A stretch of 64,000 nucleotides of DNA from Brevibacterium picturae (lineage in GTDB: Bacteria; Actinomycetota; Actinomycetes; Actinomycetales; Brevibacteriaceae): positions 4,216,001 to 4,280,000 of the forward strand of contig NZ_LT629739.1 of the NCBI RefSeq assembly GCF_900105045.1. Reading direction: 5' to 3'. Below the pieces are notes generated by a model. It did not search any database. It saw only the letters and a list, made by a program, of their open reading frames with translations, and was not told the DNA's origin. Shown here in pieces: positions 9,062 through 16,378 of the stretch; the first letter of the stretch is position 1; the number at the start of each line of letters is the position of its first letter. The translations under genes were made by a program, and so were the position numbers.

Positions 9062-9237
9062 GGCCACAGTTTAGGAGATGGTGCGGGAATCGCTTTGGGC
9101 CGGTCCATCAGATAGACTGGACTGTCGCTTCGTGTCCGGTTCCTACGGTGCGGGGCGTGTCCAGCAGACGAATTCGGGCACTGGCGGATGGGTCGACCCA
9201 TACCAGGCGCCTGAGCGGATTCAGCAAAGGTAAGAAT

Positions 9238-9492
9238 ATGAAAAAGGACATCCACCCGGAATACGCACCGATCGTGTTCAACGATCTGTCATCGGGAACC
9301 AAGATCCTCACGCGTTCGACTGCGACGAGCGAGAAGACGATCGAGTGGGAAGATGGCAACACCTACCCCGTCATCGACGTTGAGATCTCGAGCGCATCGC
9401 ACCCGTTCTACACCGGAAAGCAGCGCATCCTCGACTCCGCAGGCCGCGTCGAGAAGTTCAAGGATCGTTACAAGGGCTTCGGCAAGCGCTGA
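9238..9492 (+). CDS. rpmE2: 50S ribosomal protein L31 type B (zinc-free form)
   Basis: An 84-residue L31 of the B type. It has the conserved start [16 protein letters not shown], the [20 protein letters not shown] block, and no cysteine at all, so it cannot bind zinc through the CxxC pairs of the A type. Such paralogues replace zinc-binding L31 when zinc is scarce and are usually controlled by Zur. I saw no clear Zur-type palindrome in the 170 bp upstream. AAAGG lies 7-8 bases before the ATG. A strong terminator follows. Confidence 0.95.
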   Translation: MKKDIHPEYAPIVFNDLSSGTKILTRSTATSEKTIEWEDGNTYPVIDVEISSASHPFYTGKQRILDSAGRVEKFKDRYKGFGKR

Positions 9493-9547
9493 TCCCCTGT
9501 CGGTTTCGACCGACCAGACGGCTCCAGCCGTCACGCATGACTCATGC

Positions 9548-9590
9548 GAACTGCCCCGCACACCTGAGACGGTGTGCGGGGCAGTTCACT
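9548..9590 (+). terminator. Strong terminator after rpmE2
   Basis: A perfect 17-bp stem (9548-9564 with 9571-9587) closes the six-base loop TGAGAC and is followed by ACTTTGTTC. It sits 56 bp after the rpmE2 stop and between convergent genes. Confidence 0.88.
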
Positions 9591-9599
9591 TTGTTCATC

Positions 9600-9623
9600 G
9601 GGACGTCCCCGCGGGGACGTCCC
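9600..9623. repeat. Perfect GC-rich palindrome, copy 1
   Basis: A 24-bp perfect palindrome whose 20-bp core is GACGTCCCCGCGGGGACGTC (9602-9621). The same 20-bp core occurs inside the DUF222-HNH gene at 13378-13397, and a related element lies at 12148-12167. It follows the rpmE2 terminator and precedes the 3' end of the ThiD/PdxK gene. There is no T-tract, so a terminator role is not obvious. Confidence 0.8.
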
Positions 9624-9641
9624 AGCACCAGCTGAGTTGGT

Positions 9642-10466
9642 TCAGTCCACGCTGACCGCAACGTCCGGTGACGGCTGTGTGCGTGCCGCCGGGTGGAGCA
9701 GCGAGGCCACACCCGTGGCATTGTCGAGGCAGTTCGCGATGCCGTGAGCGACCTTCTCCTTCGCTGAGACGACTGCCTCCCGGATGCTCATGCCTGTGGC
9801 GATGCCGGCGGCGATAGATGAGGCGAATGAGCAGCCTGCACCGTTGACGAGCTTCTCGTTGACCTTGCGCGAACGCAGCGTGGTCACGGTCTGGCCGTCG
9901 AAGATGATGTCGATGGCATCGTCACCGGCCAGACGTGCCCCACCCTTGACGACGACGTTCTTCGCACCCTGAGAATGGATGATCTTCGCCGCCTCGATCA
10001 TGCCCTCGATCGAATCGATCGGGTCGAGGTCGGCCAATGTCGCGGCCTCCTCGAGGTTCGGGGTGATGACGGTGGCCAAGGGTACGAGGTTGTCGACGAA
10101 GAGATCCTTGAGGTCGACCATTGTGCCCGCGCCCTTGCACACGAGGACAGGATCGAACACATACGGCAGCTCATTGGTCTTCAGCTTCTCGGCCAGAACG
10201 AGAGCGTTCTCCACGGACCCGAGCATGCCCGACTTGATGGCGTCGAACTTGTGCACGGCCAACGTCGACTCGAGCTGCCGGGTCACGACCTCAGGATCGA
10301 TGAATTCGAGGACGTGGCTGAAGCCTTCGTTCGGGTCGAAGGTGACGATGCAGGTCACTGCGGCGGTGCCGAATGCGTCGTACTCTTCGAACATCTTCAG
10401 GTCGGCTTCGAGTCCAGCTCCGCCGGAGACGTCGGAACCGGCGACCGTGAGCACTTTGGAGGTCAT
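9642..10466 (-). CDS. Pyridoxine / hydroxymethylpyrimidine kinase (PdxK/ThiD family)
   Basis: A 274-residue ribokinase-fold enzyme. The N-terminal substrate loop is GSDVSGGAGLEADLKMF, MLGS follows near residue 80, and the catalytic anion hole is VNGAGCSFASSIAAGIATG near 218. This NGAGC form, together with the overall sequence, resembles the Bacillus-type PdxK/ThiD2 enzymes, which phosphorylate pyridoxine or HMP. The precise substrate (vitamin B6 or thiamine precursor) cannot be settled by eye. No thi genes are adjacent. The start is ATG at 10466, with GAAAGG upstream on the minus strand. Confidence 0.82.
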   Translation of the reverse strand: MTSKVLTVAGSDVSGGAGLEADLKMFEEYDAFGTAAVTCIVTFDPNEGFSHVLEFIDPEVVTRQLESTLAVHKFDAIKSGMLGSVENALVLAEKLKTNELPYVFDPVLVCKGAGTMVDLKDLFVDNLVPLATVITPNLEEAATLADLDPIDSIEGMIEAAKIIHSQGAKNVVVKGGARLAGDDAIDIIFDGQTVTTLRSRKVNEKLVNGAGCSFASSIAAGIATGMSIREAVVSAKEKVAHGIANCLDNATGVASLLHPAARTQPSPDVAVSVD

Positions 10467-10510
10467 GGTGATCCTTTCGCGAATTGCTGTCGGCAGAAGT
10501 CTACGCGCCC

Positions 10511-10975
10511 TCAGGCCCCGTCGTATCCGAACTGGCGCCACGCCTCGTAGATCGCGATCGACGCGGAATTGGCCAGGTTGAGCGAACGCCTGGAGGGAAG
10601 CATCGGGATGCGCACGGACAGATCGACATGGTCGTCATCGACAACGGAATCGGGCAGACCCGTCGACTCCTGACCGAAGAGGAGGACATCACCGTCACGG
10701 TAGTCCACCTCGGCGAAGGAATCATTCGTATGGGTCGTGAACGCGATCACCCGACGCTCGCCGAGGTGGTTCCACAGGTCCGTCAGAGACGCGTGGACCG
10801 TGACGTGGGCAAGATCGTGATAATCCAGTCCCGCACGACGCAGCTTGGCATCGGAGAGGTCGAAACCCAGGGGTTCGACGAGGTGGAGGTGGGCACCCGT
10901 GACCGCGGCCAGACGAATGGCGTTGCCGGTGTTGCCGGGGATCTCGGGCGTGTGGAAGACGATGTCGATGTTCAT
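10511..10975 (-). CDS. trmL: tRNA (cytidine/uridine-34-2'-O)-methyltransferase TrmL
   Basis: A 154-residue minimal SPOUT methyltransferase. It has the family start MNIDIVFHTPEIPGNTGNAIRLAA, the LFGQESTGLP motif near residue 100, and the SAM-knot motif IPMLPSRRSLNLANSASIAIYEAWRQ near 123. Length and motifs match TrmL (YibK), which methylates the wobble nucleotide of certain leucine tRNAs. The start is ATG at 10975. It lies about 40 bp upstream of the kinase gene on the same strand. A tRNA-Leu is encoded elsewhere in the window. Confidence 0.92.
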   Translation of the reverse strand: MNIDIVFHTPEIPGNTGNAIRLAAVTGAHLHLVEPLGFDLSDAKLRRAGLDYHDLAHVTVHASLTDLWNHLGERRVIAFTTHTNDSFAEVDYRDGDVLLFGQESTGLPDSVVDDDHVDLSVRIPMLPSRRSLNLANSASIAIYEAWRQFGYDGA

Positions 10976-11013
10976 ATGAGATCCATTTTGTCACTGTTCG
11001 GCAGGTGTGCCGT

Positions 11014-11322
11014 TCATTCCAGCCAGGTGGTCTCGAAGTACGGGGACGAGTGGATGTGCACCGCTTCGTACCCTTCCTCGTCGGTGACGAACTTGTGCGG
11101 AGTGTCAGCCTCGACGACGAGGACCTGTCCGGCGTGCGCGTGGACCTCACTCAGGGGACGTCCGATGGAGAACGTCGCTCCACCTCGGCGGATGATGAAG
11201 GTCTCCGCATAGGGGTGGAGATGGAGCCTGGGGCCCTCCCCTCCGCAGAGCTCGGTGTAATTGTCCGTCCAGTTCTCGCCGCCGGTGCGGCCGTCGGGGC
11301 GATCGATGAGGTGGCCATTCAT
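11014..11322 (-). CDS. Cupin-domain protein
   Basis: A 102-residue single cupin. Metal-ligand motifs are visible as RLHLHPYAETFIIRRGGATF (motif 1, HxH and E) and HAHAGQVLVVEADTPHKF (motif 2, with histidine). ATG at 11322 is chosen because AGGAG lies 11 bases upstream; a GTG at 11334 would leave almost no spacing. The small beta-barrel binds a metal and could act as an isomerase, oxygenase or sensor. Nothing in the neighbourhood fixes the substrate. Confidence 0.82.
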   Translation of the reverse strand: MNGHLIDRPDGRTGGENWTDNYTELCGGEGPRLHLHPYAETFIIRRGGATFSIGRPLSEVHAHAGQVLVVEADTPHKFVTDEEGYEAVHIHSSPYFETTWLE

Positions 11323-11404
11323 GGTGGATGTCACTCCTTCGTGACTGCTGGTCCGATTCTTTGTGGCTGGGAGGCAGTAGAGGCTGTTTCCTGGAGGACT
11401 GGCG

Positions 11405-12109
11405 TCAGGCTGGACGGCGAACGAGCAGGTAGCCCTGCCGGGTCGCCTCCGGGAACTGGCCGGCCCGATCGGGTTCGCGCTCGAGCCGGGTCACAGGTGT
11501 GAAGCCGTGGTCAGCGAGAACAGTGAGAACCTGATCGATCGAGCGACGGTGGAAGTCGAGGTCGACCTCGAATCCGGCCGCATCGGTCTGATGGTCGATG
11601 CGGTCTCCGAGCTGGAAGGCCAACTGGAAGCACCCGCCCGGGCGCAGCACTCGAGCAGCTTCGGTGAAGACGGTGGCCAGGACGGCATCGGGAACGTGAA
11701 TGATCGAATACCACGCGACGAGCCCCGAGAAGCTGTCATCGGGATAGGGCAACGATGCCATCGACCCGGTGGTGAAGTCGAGAGTCGGGTAGTGCTGGCG
11801 GGCCATGGCAATCATGCCGGGGGAGAGATCAAGACCAGTCGTGTTCAGACCGAGGGCTGCGAGGAAGGCCGTGATCCGGCCGGGCCCGCATCCGATATCT
11901 AGGGTCTCGGAATGTCCTGTGGAGAGCACGAGTTCGGAGAAGGCGCCGAGAACCGCGCGATCATGTGGCTTCGCCGTGAGCTCGGCGGCGATCCAGTCCG
12001 TGTAGGTCTCGGCGATCGCATCGTAGGAAGCTCGAGTGGCTGCCTCCCTGCCCGAATCCTGAGGGCTGTTCTGGGACAGGACCGCGTCGTCGTTAGTCTC
12101 ATCACTCAT
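11405..12109 (-). CDS. Class I SAM-dependent methyltransferase
   Basis: A 234-residue protein with the SAM-binding motif I (TLDIGCGPGRITAFLA near residue 70), motif II (GLDLSPGMIAMAR) and the LPYPDDSFSGLVAWYSIIHV segment typical of the UbiE/BioC-like Methyltransf_11 group. The RVLRPGGCFQLAF stretch closes the core. The substrate is unknown. It sits between the cupin gene and the DUF222-HNH gene with no operon partner that would suggest a pathway. Confidence 0.87.
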   Translation of the reverse strand: MSDETNDDAVLSQNSPQDSGREAATRASYDAIAETYTDWIAAELTAKPHDRAVLGAFSELVLSTGHSETLDIGCGPGRITAFLAALGLNTTGLDLSPGMIAMARQHYPTLDFTTGSMASLPYPDDSFSGLVAWYSIIHVPDAVLATVFTEAARVLRPGGCFQLAFQLGDRIDHQTDAAGFEVDLDFHRRSIDQVLTVLADHGFTPVTRLEREPDRAGQFPEATRQGYLLVRRPA

Positions 12110-12147
12110 GCGATCAGCCTACGGCGTGACGCTGCGATTGAGCCTGG

Positions 12148-12167
12148 CGCGTCCCTGCGGGGACGCG
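12148..12167. repeat. Palindromic element related to copies at 9600 and 13378
   Basis: Arms CGCGTCCC and GGGACGCG flank TGCG. It shares the central GTCCC...GGGGAC layout with the other two copies but differs in the outer bases. It lies in the 264-bp gap before the DUF222-HNH gene; the rest of that gap holds an AT-rich stretch (about 12180-12240) that may carry the gene's promoter. Confidence 0.6.
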
Positions 12168-12372
12168 TCCACAGTCGCGAGATACCAATTGTGTAGAACA
12201 TATCTATTAAAACTGCGAATTAGATTAGAATGTGACTAATTGGCTCATCAGATTGAATCATGATGATCCGGATGTCATGTCAGTGGTGCCTCGTATGGTG
12301 AAAGCACGGTTCGAGGTCATGGGGACTCGCGAACCGAAGGGCCACAGGGGCCGAAGGGGAAAGGTGGGAACC

Positions 12373-14019
12373 ATGGTCGAGGACACGGCTGCAGATCCAT
12401 TCGCGGACTATCCGGATCCATTCTCAGATTCAGAAATTCTCAAATCGATGAGCGTCGATCCCAGCGACTACGGCAGAGACTCGAGACCGCAGGCGGAAGC
12501 TCAGCGTTCCGAGCTGAGCACTGGAGGTCGCACTGACGGTGGGGTGGATGCGGATCCTGAGACGGACACAGGGACTGGGCTCGGCGACCTCACCTCCGAG
12601 GAGTTGGTTGCAGACATTCGACGCAACATCTCGTGCATCGCCTTCTGCCATGCCCGTGTCATTGCACTCATCGACGAGGTCGAACGCCGAGGTCTGTGGG
12701 CACAGTGGGTGGGCGTGACATCGCTGCCTCAGTGGGTCATGCACATCGCTGCTGTCAGCGCCCACACCGCACGGGAATACGTCCGAGTGATGATGGCGCT
12801 GCGCGAAATGCCGAAGGTGAAGGAGAGCCTGGGGGAGGGCAACGTCAGCTTCTCCAAGGTGCGCGAGGTCACCAGGCTGGTCGGGCGGATCCCCGATGAG
12901 GAAGCCTTGCGCCTGGCCGATGTCTCCACCGGAAGCCAGATCGGTGTGATAGCTCGCAACTATCTCCAGCTGTCCGACGCGAACGGGACCAGCGAGATTC
13001 CCCGCTTCCTTCCAAGCGACAGCGTGAGTATGCGGACCACTGAACCCGGGCGGACCCGCATCACGATCGACCTGGGCGAGGACGAAGCCGCCGAATTCTC
13101 GTCGATGCTCGACGCTGCTCGGCATGTCCTCGAACAGCAGTCTGACATGGAAGAGGTCGACACGGACGAGCAGGAGGAGAAGCCGCCGTATGAGCCGATC
13201 TCGCAGGTCATGTGCTTGATGGAGATCGTGCATGCGTTTCCGCAGGTAGAGTCGCCCGGCACCGTTGACGTCGACCGCGCCCGCATGCTCGTGCATGCCT
13301 CCGCCGAGGTGGTCACCCGATTCGGCGCCCCCGATACAGCAGTCGCTGAGCACGAGACCACCGATACTGCCCTCGACGACGTCCCCGCGGGGACGTCTGT
13401 GGCAGGGAAGAAGGACCTGACCTGTCGGGTCGATGGTTTCGGCGGCATCACCTCGGCGACGGCGGAACGACTGACCTGCGAAGCCCTGATCAGCGGGGCG
13501 ATCAAGGACGCCGACGGAGACGTGCTCATGCTCGGGCGCTCGAAGAGGCTGGTGAGCAGGCGCCAGCGCCTGGCGCTGAGCGCACGGGACATGGGATGCC
13601 AGTTCCCCGGCTGCCGCGCTCGCAGGAGGTGCGACGCTCACCATATCCGTCCCTGGTCGCAGGGAGGAGCGACAGACCTGGACAACCTCATCTTGCTCTG
13701 CCGTAGTCATCACACGGCGGTGCACAGATATGAGTTGGATATCTCACGGACGTCAGCGCCCTTCGCCGGAACGCTGGACGGGCAGGCGGCATTCGCCTTC
13801 TTCCTGCCCGACGGTTCGCAGCTGCTTCCGCTGGAAGCGGGGAAGCGAGGGCGCCAAGTCTTCGACACGGCACGGCTGGTGGAAGTCGCCGAGAAGGCGG
13901 TGGCAGAGGCGGATCCGAGCACTCTCGGCGGAGGGTACGGCTTCAGCCTGGACTATTGCATTGCGTGGATGTTCGAAGCGGAATGGCGACACGCCCGGGC
14001 GAACAATGCGGCGGCTTAA
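12373..14019 (+). CDS. DUF222 / HNH endonuclease domain protein (13E12 family)
   Basis: About 548 residues. The N-terminal DUF222 domain runs from roughly residue 75 (LVADIRRNISCIAFCHARVIALIDEV) to 340. The C-terminal HNH nuclease motif is CQFPGCRARRRCDAHHIRPW, followed by DLDNLILLCRSHH, with both CxxC-type zinc ligands and the catalytic His pair. This multicopy actinobacterial family is known in mycobacteria as 13E12 repeat proteins; its role is unknown and links to mobile DNA are suspected. The start is uncertain. ATG at 12373 follows a weak GGTGGG; GTG at 12232 and ATGs at 12277 and 12319 are in frame. A 20-bp palindrome shared with 9602-9621 is embedded in the coding region. Confidence 0.87.
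   Translation: MVEDTAADPFADYPDPFSDSEILKSMSVDPSDYGRDSRPQAEAQRSELSTGGRTDGGVDADPETDTGTGLGDLTSEELVADIRRNISCIAFCHARVIALIDEVERRGLWAQWVGVTSLPQWVMHIAAVSAHTAREYVRVMMALREMPKVKESLGEGNVSFSKVREVTRLVGRIPDEEALRLADVSTGSQIGVIARNYLQLSDANGTSEIPRFLPSDSVSMRTTEPGRTRITIDLGEDEAAEFSSMLDAARHVLEQQSDMEEVDTDEQEEKPPYEPISQVMCLMEIVHAFPQVESPGTVDVDRARMLVHASAEVVTRFGAPDTAVAEHETTDTALDDVPAGTSVAGKKDLTCRVDGFGGITSATAERLTCEALISGAIKDADGDVLMLGRSKRLVSRRQRLALSARDMGCQFPGCRARRRCDAHHIRPWSQGGATDLDNLILLCRSHHTAVHRYELDISRTSAPFAGTLDGQAAFAFFLPDGSQLLPLEAGKRGRQVFDTARLVEVAEKAVAEADPSTLGGGYGFSLDYCIAWMFEAEWRHARANNAAA
13378..13397. repeat. Palindrome copy 2, inside a coding region
   Basis: GACGTCCCCGCGGGGACGTC, identical over 20 bp to 9602-9621. Here it is read through in the DUF222-HNH gene, encoding part of a DDVPAGTSV segment between the two domains. 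Confidence 0.8.
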
Positions 14020-14031
14020 ATCTTGCCTATT

Positions 14032-14047
14032 TAGAACACTAGTTCGA
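14032..14047 (+). promoter_or_regulatory. LexA (SOS) box before imuA'
   Basis: TAGAACACTAGTTCGA matches the actinobacterial LexA operator (TCGAAC-N4-GTTCGA) at all eight core positions (GAAC-N4-GTTC). It ends only 2 bp before the imuA' ATG, so LexA binding would cover the transcription start. No Shine-Dalgarno sequence fits between the box and the start, which suggests a leaderless transcript. Confidence 0.88.
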
Positions 14048-14049
14048 TA

Positions 14050-14739
14050 ATGGATGTCATGTCTGCAGTGCCACTCGTTGAACAGCTCAGCCGGGAGATG
14101 GGTATCTCCACGGCCACTGCTCTGTTCGACGGGCCCGCCCCTCGGACCGTGGATCCGGTGTTGGCACCGATGTTCCGTCGAGGCGGTCTGCCCCGAGGCG
14201 AGATCGTGACCCTGACCGGGGGCCAGTCCTTAAGCTGCGCCCTCGCCACGATCGCCGTCGCGACCCAGGAACAGAAATGGTGCGCCGGCATCGGCCTCGG
14301 CGAACCTGCCGTGTCATCCATTGCCGATCTGGGTGTTGACCTCGACCATTTCGTCAATCTCGTCACCCCGGCAGAAGACTGGCTGCGTGTGGCCTCCATC
14401 CTCATCGAATCCTTCGACGTCCTCGTCGTCGATCCGGGATTCCTGCCCAGCGCTGGCGAACGCGCCCGACTGCTGGCGAAGGTGCGCGAACGCAAGATCA
14501 GCTTCATCAGTCTGACGTCGATGCCCGGGAGCACCGAGCAGATCACCATCACCGACACGCAGTGGTCGGGCATGGAACACGGTCATGGACGTCTCCGGTC
14601 CTGCCTCGTGCAGGTCAGGTCGCAGACCGGGACCCACCGGTTCCTGCTGCCCGGACCGGACGGGACTCCAGTCGAGGCCCCGGCATCCACCTCGGCTGAG
14701 GGCAGATTCGAACGGCCGGTGATCCGCAGTGTCAGCTGA
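14050..14739 (+). CDS. imuA': ImuA'-like mutasome accessory protein
   Basis: A 229-residue protein of the RecA-like ImuA' group. It has the RGGLPRGEIVTLTGGQSLSCALATIAVA segment where RecA carries its P-loop. The Walker A lysine is replaced (GGQSLS rather than GxxxxGKS), so ATP binding is doubtful. A Walker-B-like strand FDVLVVDPGFLP follows near residue 125. The gene overlaps imuB by 11 bp and is first in a LexA-boxed operon with imuB and dnaE2. In mycobacteria ImuA' partners ImuB and DnaE2 in damage-induced mutagenesis. ATG at 14059 is an alternative start. Confidence 0.85.
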   Translation: MDVMSAVPLVEQLSREMGISTATALFDGPAPRTVDPVLAPMFRRGGLPRGEIVTLTGGQSLSCALATIAVATQEQKWCAGIGLGEPAVSSIADLGVDLDHFVNLVTPAEDWLRVASILIESFDVLVVDPGFLPSAGERARLLAKVRERKISFISLTSMPGSTEQITITDTQWSGMEHGHGRLRSCLVQVRSQTGTHRFLLPGPDGTPVEAPASTSAEGRFERPVIRSVS

Positions 14740-16378
14740 CCTTGCCGCCGGGAGCACCGAACACCGCCGCACGCTCGTCCTGACCGTTCCCGACTGGTCC
14801 GCGGTGGCGGCCGCGACCGAGCACGACCTCAGCCCTCGCACCCCGTTGGCGGTCCTCAGCGCAGGCAAAGTGGTCGCGGCCAATGCACCCGCCCGGGCCG
14901 CCGGAATCGCTGTGGGCAACAACAAACGCGCGGTCGGCTACCGCTGCCCCGAAGCCCAGGTGGTGGCCTGGGACGAGGATGTGGACAACAAACACTTCTC
15001 TGCAGGTGTCGGAGCGCTCGAGGAACTCGTGGCACGGTTCACTCTGCTGGCCCCCGGCACGCTCGCCATTCCCCTCGACTCGCTCAAGCACGGTTATGCC
15101 GATGAACCCAGTGCCGTCGAAGCCCTGATCTCTGCGCTGGTGTCGACCACCGGGTGGGAGTTCTTCCCCGGCATCGCCGACACCGTGTTCGCGGCAGTGC
15201 TCGCCGCGGGACAGGCACGACGGGTCGAACCGGGGGAGACCGGGCAATTTCTGGCCGCTCAGCCGATCAGCACCCTCGAATACGTCGGGACCGGTGCGAC
15301 CGAACTCATCGACACCTTCACCCAGCTGGGCCTGCGGACCCTGGGCGATCTGGCCGCACTCGACGCGCGGGACGTGAACTCACGATTCGGGGCGCTGGGC
15401 AAGCACGCGCACGAGCTGGCCACAGGAGTCGAGCGGACGCCCCTGAAAGATCACGTCCGGGAGGAGCGACTCAACGTCGAACTCGGTCTGGACACGCCGA
15501 CCGCCCGCAGCGACACCTTGGGATTCCTGACCCGTCAGCTCGCCGCTGACCTGCTGACCAAGGTGCGCCGCCGGGGACTCGTGTGCACCCAGATCACGAT
15601 CGAACTCTTCGCCGTTACTGGCCAGTCCTCGAACCGGACGTGGCGGATCGAGGACATGAACGAGAACACCATTGCCGACCGCCTGCGGTGGCAGGCAGAG
15701 GGATGGCTGGCCGGGGGCGCCCATTCGGGGTCGGCTCCTGCCAAGAACCGATCTGCATCTGCCCGCAGAGACAAGGAGGAACCAGCTCCAGACCAGTCTG
15801 GTCCGGATCCGGAGGATTTCTCCGAGGAGGGCATCATCGCACTGGGGCTCGTGGCCGCAGAATTGACCACGCCCATCGGTGCGACGAGAAGTCTGTTCGA
15901 TGAGAACACTGGGCAGGTCACCCACACGTTGGAGCGGCTGCAGGGGCTGTTCGGCCCAGATTCGGTTCTGGTCCCGGGACTGCAGGGCGGGTGGGATCCG
16001 GCCGAGACGAACCTGTGGACACCGTGGCAGCAGGCGGCATCACCCGTGCGCAGCCCCGGCGCACCCTGGCCGGGGGCACTGCACGCACCCCGACCGACGA
16101 CGGTCGAACGTCTGCCCATCGACGTGCTCGCCGTGGGAGGCCGATCGGTGGGAGCCCGGCCCGCAGGCCTGGAGTCCGCGCCGTTCACGATCCGCTTTCC
16201 CGCCGGAGCCACCGAGGAGATCGTCGACTATTCGGGTTCCTGGCCCGTCGAATCCGGCTGGTGGGATCCGGAGAGAGCCACCTACCGGACCCGTCTTCAG
16301 GTCGTCACCGAATCGGGACGGGCACTGCTGCTGAGCAAGGAGAACGGCCAGTGGTACCTCACCGGCCGGTACCGCTGA
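14729..16378 (+). CDS. imuB: ImuB, Y-family polymerase-like protein
   Basis: A 549-residue protein with a Y-family polymerase fold. The usual catalytic N-terminal DMDAFFAS-type motif is replaced by LTVPDWSAVAA, as expected for ImuB proteins that lack polymerase activity and act as a clamp adaptor. The helix-hairpin region LGLRTLGDLAALDARDVNSRFG is near residue 200. The C-terminal half has a Ser-, Pro- and Glu-rich linker (about residues 335-370) and a final segment SESGRALLLSKENGQWYLTGRYR. The GTG start at 14729 overlaps imuA', and the stop overlaps the dnaE2 ATG (TGATG), so all three are translationally coupled. Confidence 0.88.
   Translation: MSADLAAGSTEHRRTLVLTVPDWSAVAAATEHDLSPRTPLAVLSAGKVVAANAPARAAGIAVGNNKRAVGYRCPEAQVVAWDEDVDNKHFSAGVGALEELVARFTLLAPGTLAIPLDSLKHGYADEPSAVEALISALVSTTGWEFFPGIADTVFAAVLAAGQARRVEPGETGQFLAAQPISTLEYVGTGATELIDTFTQLGLRTLGDLAALDARDVNSRFGALGKHAHELATGVERTPLKDHVREERLNVELGLDTPTARSDTLGFLTRQLAADLLTKVRRRGLVCTQITIELFAVTGQSSNRTWRIEDMNENTIADRLRWQAEGWLAGGAHSGSAPAKNRSASARRDKEEPAPDQSGPDPEDFSEEGIIALGLVAAELTTPIGATRSLFDENTGQVTHTLERLQGLFGPDSVLVPGLQGGWDPAETNLWTPWQQAASPVRSPGAPWPGALHAPRPTTVERLPIDVLAVGGRSVGARPAGLESAPFTIRFPAGATEEIVDYSGSWPVESGWWDPERATYRTRLQVVTESGRALLLSKENGQWYLTGRYR

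Noticed and set aside
12185..12205. Possible LexA box (AGAACATATCT) before the DUF222-HNH gene
   Set aside because: Only the left half-site GAAC is present; the GTTC half is missing.
12430..13725. A 431-codon minus-strand open frame inside the DUF222-HNH gene
   Set aside because: The plus strand carries clear DUF222 and HNH motifs; the minus frame has none.
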